Source: Spirochaetota bacterium (GTDB taxonomy: Bacteria; Spirochaetota; Spirochaetia; DSM-27196; PWMO01). From it: a DNA stretch of 23,233 nucleotides. Both the position numbers and the translations under genes were made by a program. The DNA is taken from positions 1 to 23,233 of the forward strand of contig JAAAOR010000082.1 of NCBI GenBank assembly GCA_009908735.1, in the 5' to 3' direction. This document shows, one piece after another, positions 22,156 through 23,233 of this stretch. The notes beneath the pieces were generated by a model. That model had not been told where the DNA came from, ran no database searches, and worked only from the letters and a program-made list of their open reading frames with translations. Positions within the stretch are counted from its first letter, which is position 1; each line of letters starts with the position of its first letter.

Positions 22156-23233
22156 ATGCCGCGGAACCAGCGGACCGGTGTCATAGAGGTTCCTATCCGT
22201 GTGGTCTTCAGCGATGATGGGGTCACATATTTCCTACATAAGAACCACCGCCTTCAACGGCTCCGGCTGTCCGATACCAACGACGAATACGGCCTCAAAC
22301 TTGCCGACTTCTCGGCAGCAACGGTTCAGAAGCTTCTGGTTTCGGGATACGTCTCAAAGTTCGAGTTGCCTGTCTCCGACATAACCGCGCGGCGAAGCGG
22401 CATCATCGATCTCACCAAGCTTCTGACCTACGGGATGCTCTACCGGCAGTTCGACTCCGTCATCTACGAAATGATCGTAAACTCCGACGTGGTGCGGCAC
22501 TGGAACCGACGCAATGCGCGTAATCCCATCGACTTCCAAACACCCGTCAACACGAAATACCTGGAGTCACTGCTGAACCGGAATGTGCACGGCGTATCGG
22601 ACGTGCGCCGGGAACTAATGGATCCGATACAGGAGCGCGTTCGGCTCGACCCGCGCCTCATCGACCAGGAAAAGCGTACACGGCTTCTGACCGCCGAGCG
22701 TTATCTGGACCACATGAACCCGCTGTCGTGGTTCATCCTCAGCGTCTATCGTGGATCGAAACCCTATAATGAACTCGTCCCGCGGCTGCGGGAGGAGCTC
22801 ATCGCCTATCTGGAAAAAGTCAGCATCGGCGAGTATCTTGCGCTGCTGTTACTCGAAATCCTGACCAACACGACCGTCCATGCTCGTATCGACGAGGTCG
22901 GGGAAGAGGCTAACGACGAGATGTACATTCTTTTCAAGGTGAAAAAGCATCCGAATATCGAGCATGACCGGGGGCGACTTCACGTGATTATCGCGAACGA
23001 CAAAGCGAACTTCGACGAAGTGCAGAGTGCGATCCGCGAGAAATCGAAGACCACGGTTCGAGAGAAAAGCCTCAGCGATTTCTACGAGGCCGAAAGCGGG
23101 GGAGAAACCGCTATTGATCTGGGCCTCTACTATCTCTCATTCTTGCAGGAAGCCTGCCGGGACGTGAACATCCACTTCCAGTCGTTCGTTCATCAGATGG
23201 AGGGAAGCGGCCAGACACTCGTCAATCTAGTCC
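22156..23233 (+). CDS. Probable degenerate GHKL-ATPase protein (3' end outside window)
   Basis: The frame is open from ATG 22156 to the right edge, giving 359 residues of an unfinished protein. A GGGGAG ribosome site lies eight to nine bases before the ATG. Residues 1-220 match nothing I know. From about 228, EYLALLLLEILTNTTVHARI carries E234, N238 and H242 in the same ExxxNxxxH spacing as the RsbW-like protein at 17749-18312. LHVIIANDKANF (275-286) occupies the place of a G1 box but lacks its glycines, and GGETAIDLGLYYLSFL (315-330) and GQTLVNLV (352-359) resemble the lid helix and last strand. I infer a GHKL fold with weakened or lost ATP binding. It is transcribed divergently from the partner-switch operon. 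Function is unknown. Confidence 0.7.
   Translation, partial: MPRNQRTGVIEVPIRVVFSDDGVTYFLHKNHRLQRLRLSDTNDEYGLKLADFSAATVQKLLVSGYVSKFELPVSDITARRSGIIDLTKLLTYGMLYRQFDSVIYEMIVNSDVVRHWNRRNARNPIDFQTPVNTKYLESLLNRNVHGVSDVRRELMDPIQERVRLDPRLIDQEKRTRLLTAERYLDHMNPLSWFILSVYRGSKPYNELVPRLREELIAYLEKVSIGEYLALLLLEILTNTTVHARIDEVGEEANDEMYILFKVKKHPNIEHDRGRLHVIIANDKANFDEVQSAIREKSKTTVREKSLSDFYEAESGGETAIDLGLYYLSFLQEACRDVNIHFQSFVHQMEGSGQTLVNLV

Noticed and set aside
1..23233. CRISPR arrays, tRNA genes, insertion sequences, prophage or plasmid elements
   Set aside because: I looked for spaced direct repeats, tRNA arms, transposase or integrase motifs and terminal inverted repeats and saw none; the only tandem repeat is the 15-base duplication at 14308-14337.

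Overview
The window is high-GC, gene-dense DNA (36 listed features, no gene-free stretch above about 250 bases) from a diderm bacterium. The best guess is a free-living member of the Spirochaetota. This rests on the combination of a GldF-type ABC permease, a LolA-like/FtsX export operon with a beta-barrel partner, an MCE lipid transporter with a STAS-fused permease, and a four-gene SpoIIE/STAS/RsbW-type signalling operon. No rRNA or other taxonomic marker is present, so the assignment is inference. I see no tRNA, rRNA, CRISPR array, insertion sequence or phage gene.

Region by region. (A) 1-5354, plus strand: a tightly coupled operon already running at the left edge, encoding an LolD/MacB-type ATPase, two FtsX-type permeases, a periplasmic LolA-like carrier and an outer-membrane beta-barrel candidate. 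It reads as a complete inner-to-outer-membrane route for lipid or lipoprotein. (B) 5446-8794: a lone GldF-like permease (minus), a divergent TVP38/DedA-type membrane protein (plus), and a Wzi-like outer-membrane protein (plus). (C) 15207-8837, minus strand: a long probable operon of sirtuin, lipoprotein, MlaD-like MCE protein, auxiliary lipoprotein, STAS-MlaE permease, MlaF ATPase, small outer-membrane protein, and a frameshifted GtrA gene. It is mainly a phospholipid-trafficking (Mla/MCE) locus. (D) 15270-17713: SAM hydroxide adenosyltransferase family protein, an unrecognised 275-residue protein, a single-cluster ferredoxin with a textbook promoter and terminator, and a thioredoxin-like protein. 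(E) 21905-17749, minus strand: a partner-switching operon of dCache-HAMP sensor without output domain, 7TM-GAF-PP2C phosphatase, STAS antagonist and GHKL anti-sigma-like kinase, with a good sigma-70 promoter. Divergent from it is a gene that runs off the right edge and looks like a degenerate GHKL ATPase.

The common theme is the cell envelope: two separate lipid/lipoprotein transport machines (A and C), four likely outer-membrane beta-barrels or cargo proteins, and membrane-anchored sensing (E). The points most worth a second look are the self-contained ABC-LolA-barrel operon, the sigma-factor-less partner switch with its split sensor and the neighbouring degenerate GHKL protein, the sirtuin co-transcribed with the MCE system, the orphan GldF permease and the GtrA frameshift. 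None of these is proven novel from sequence alone.
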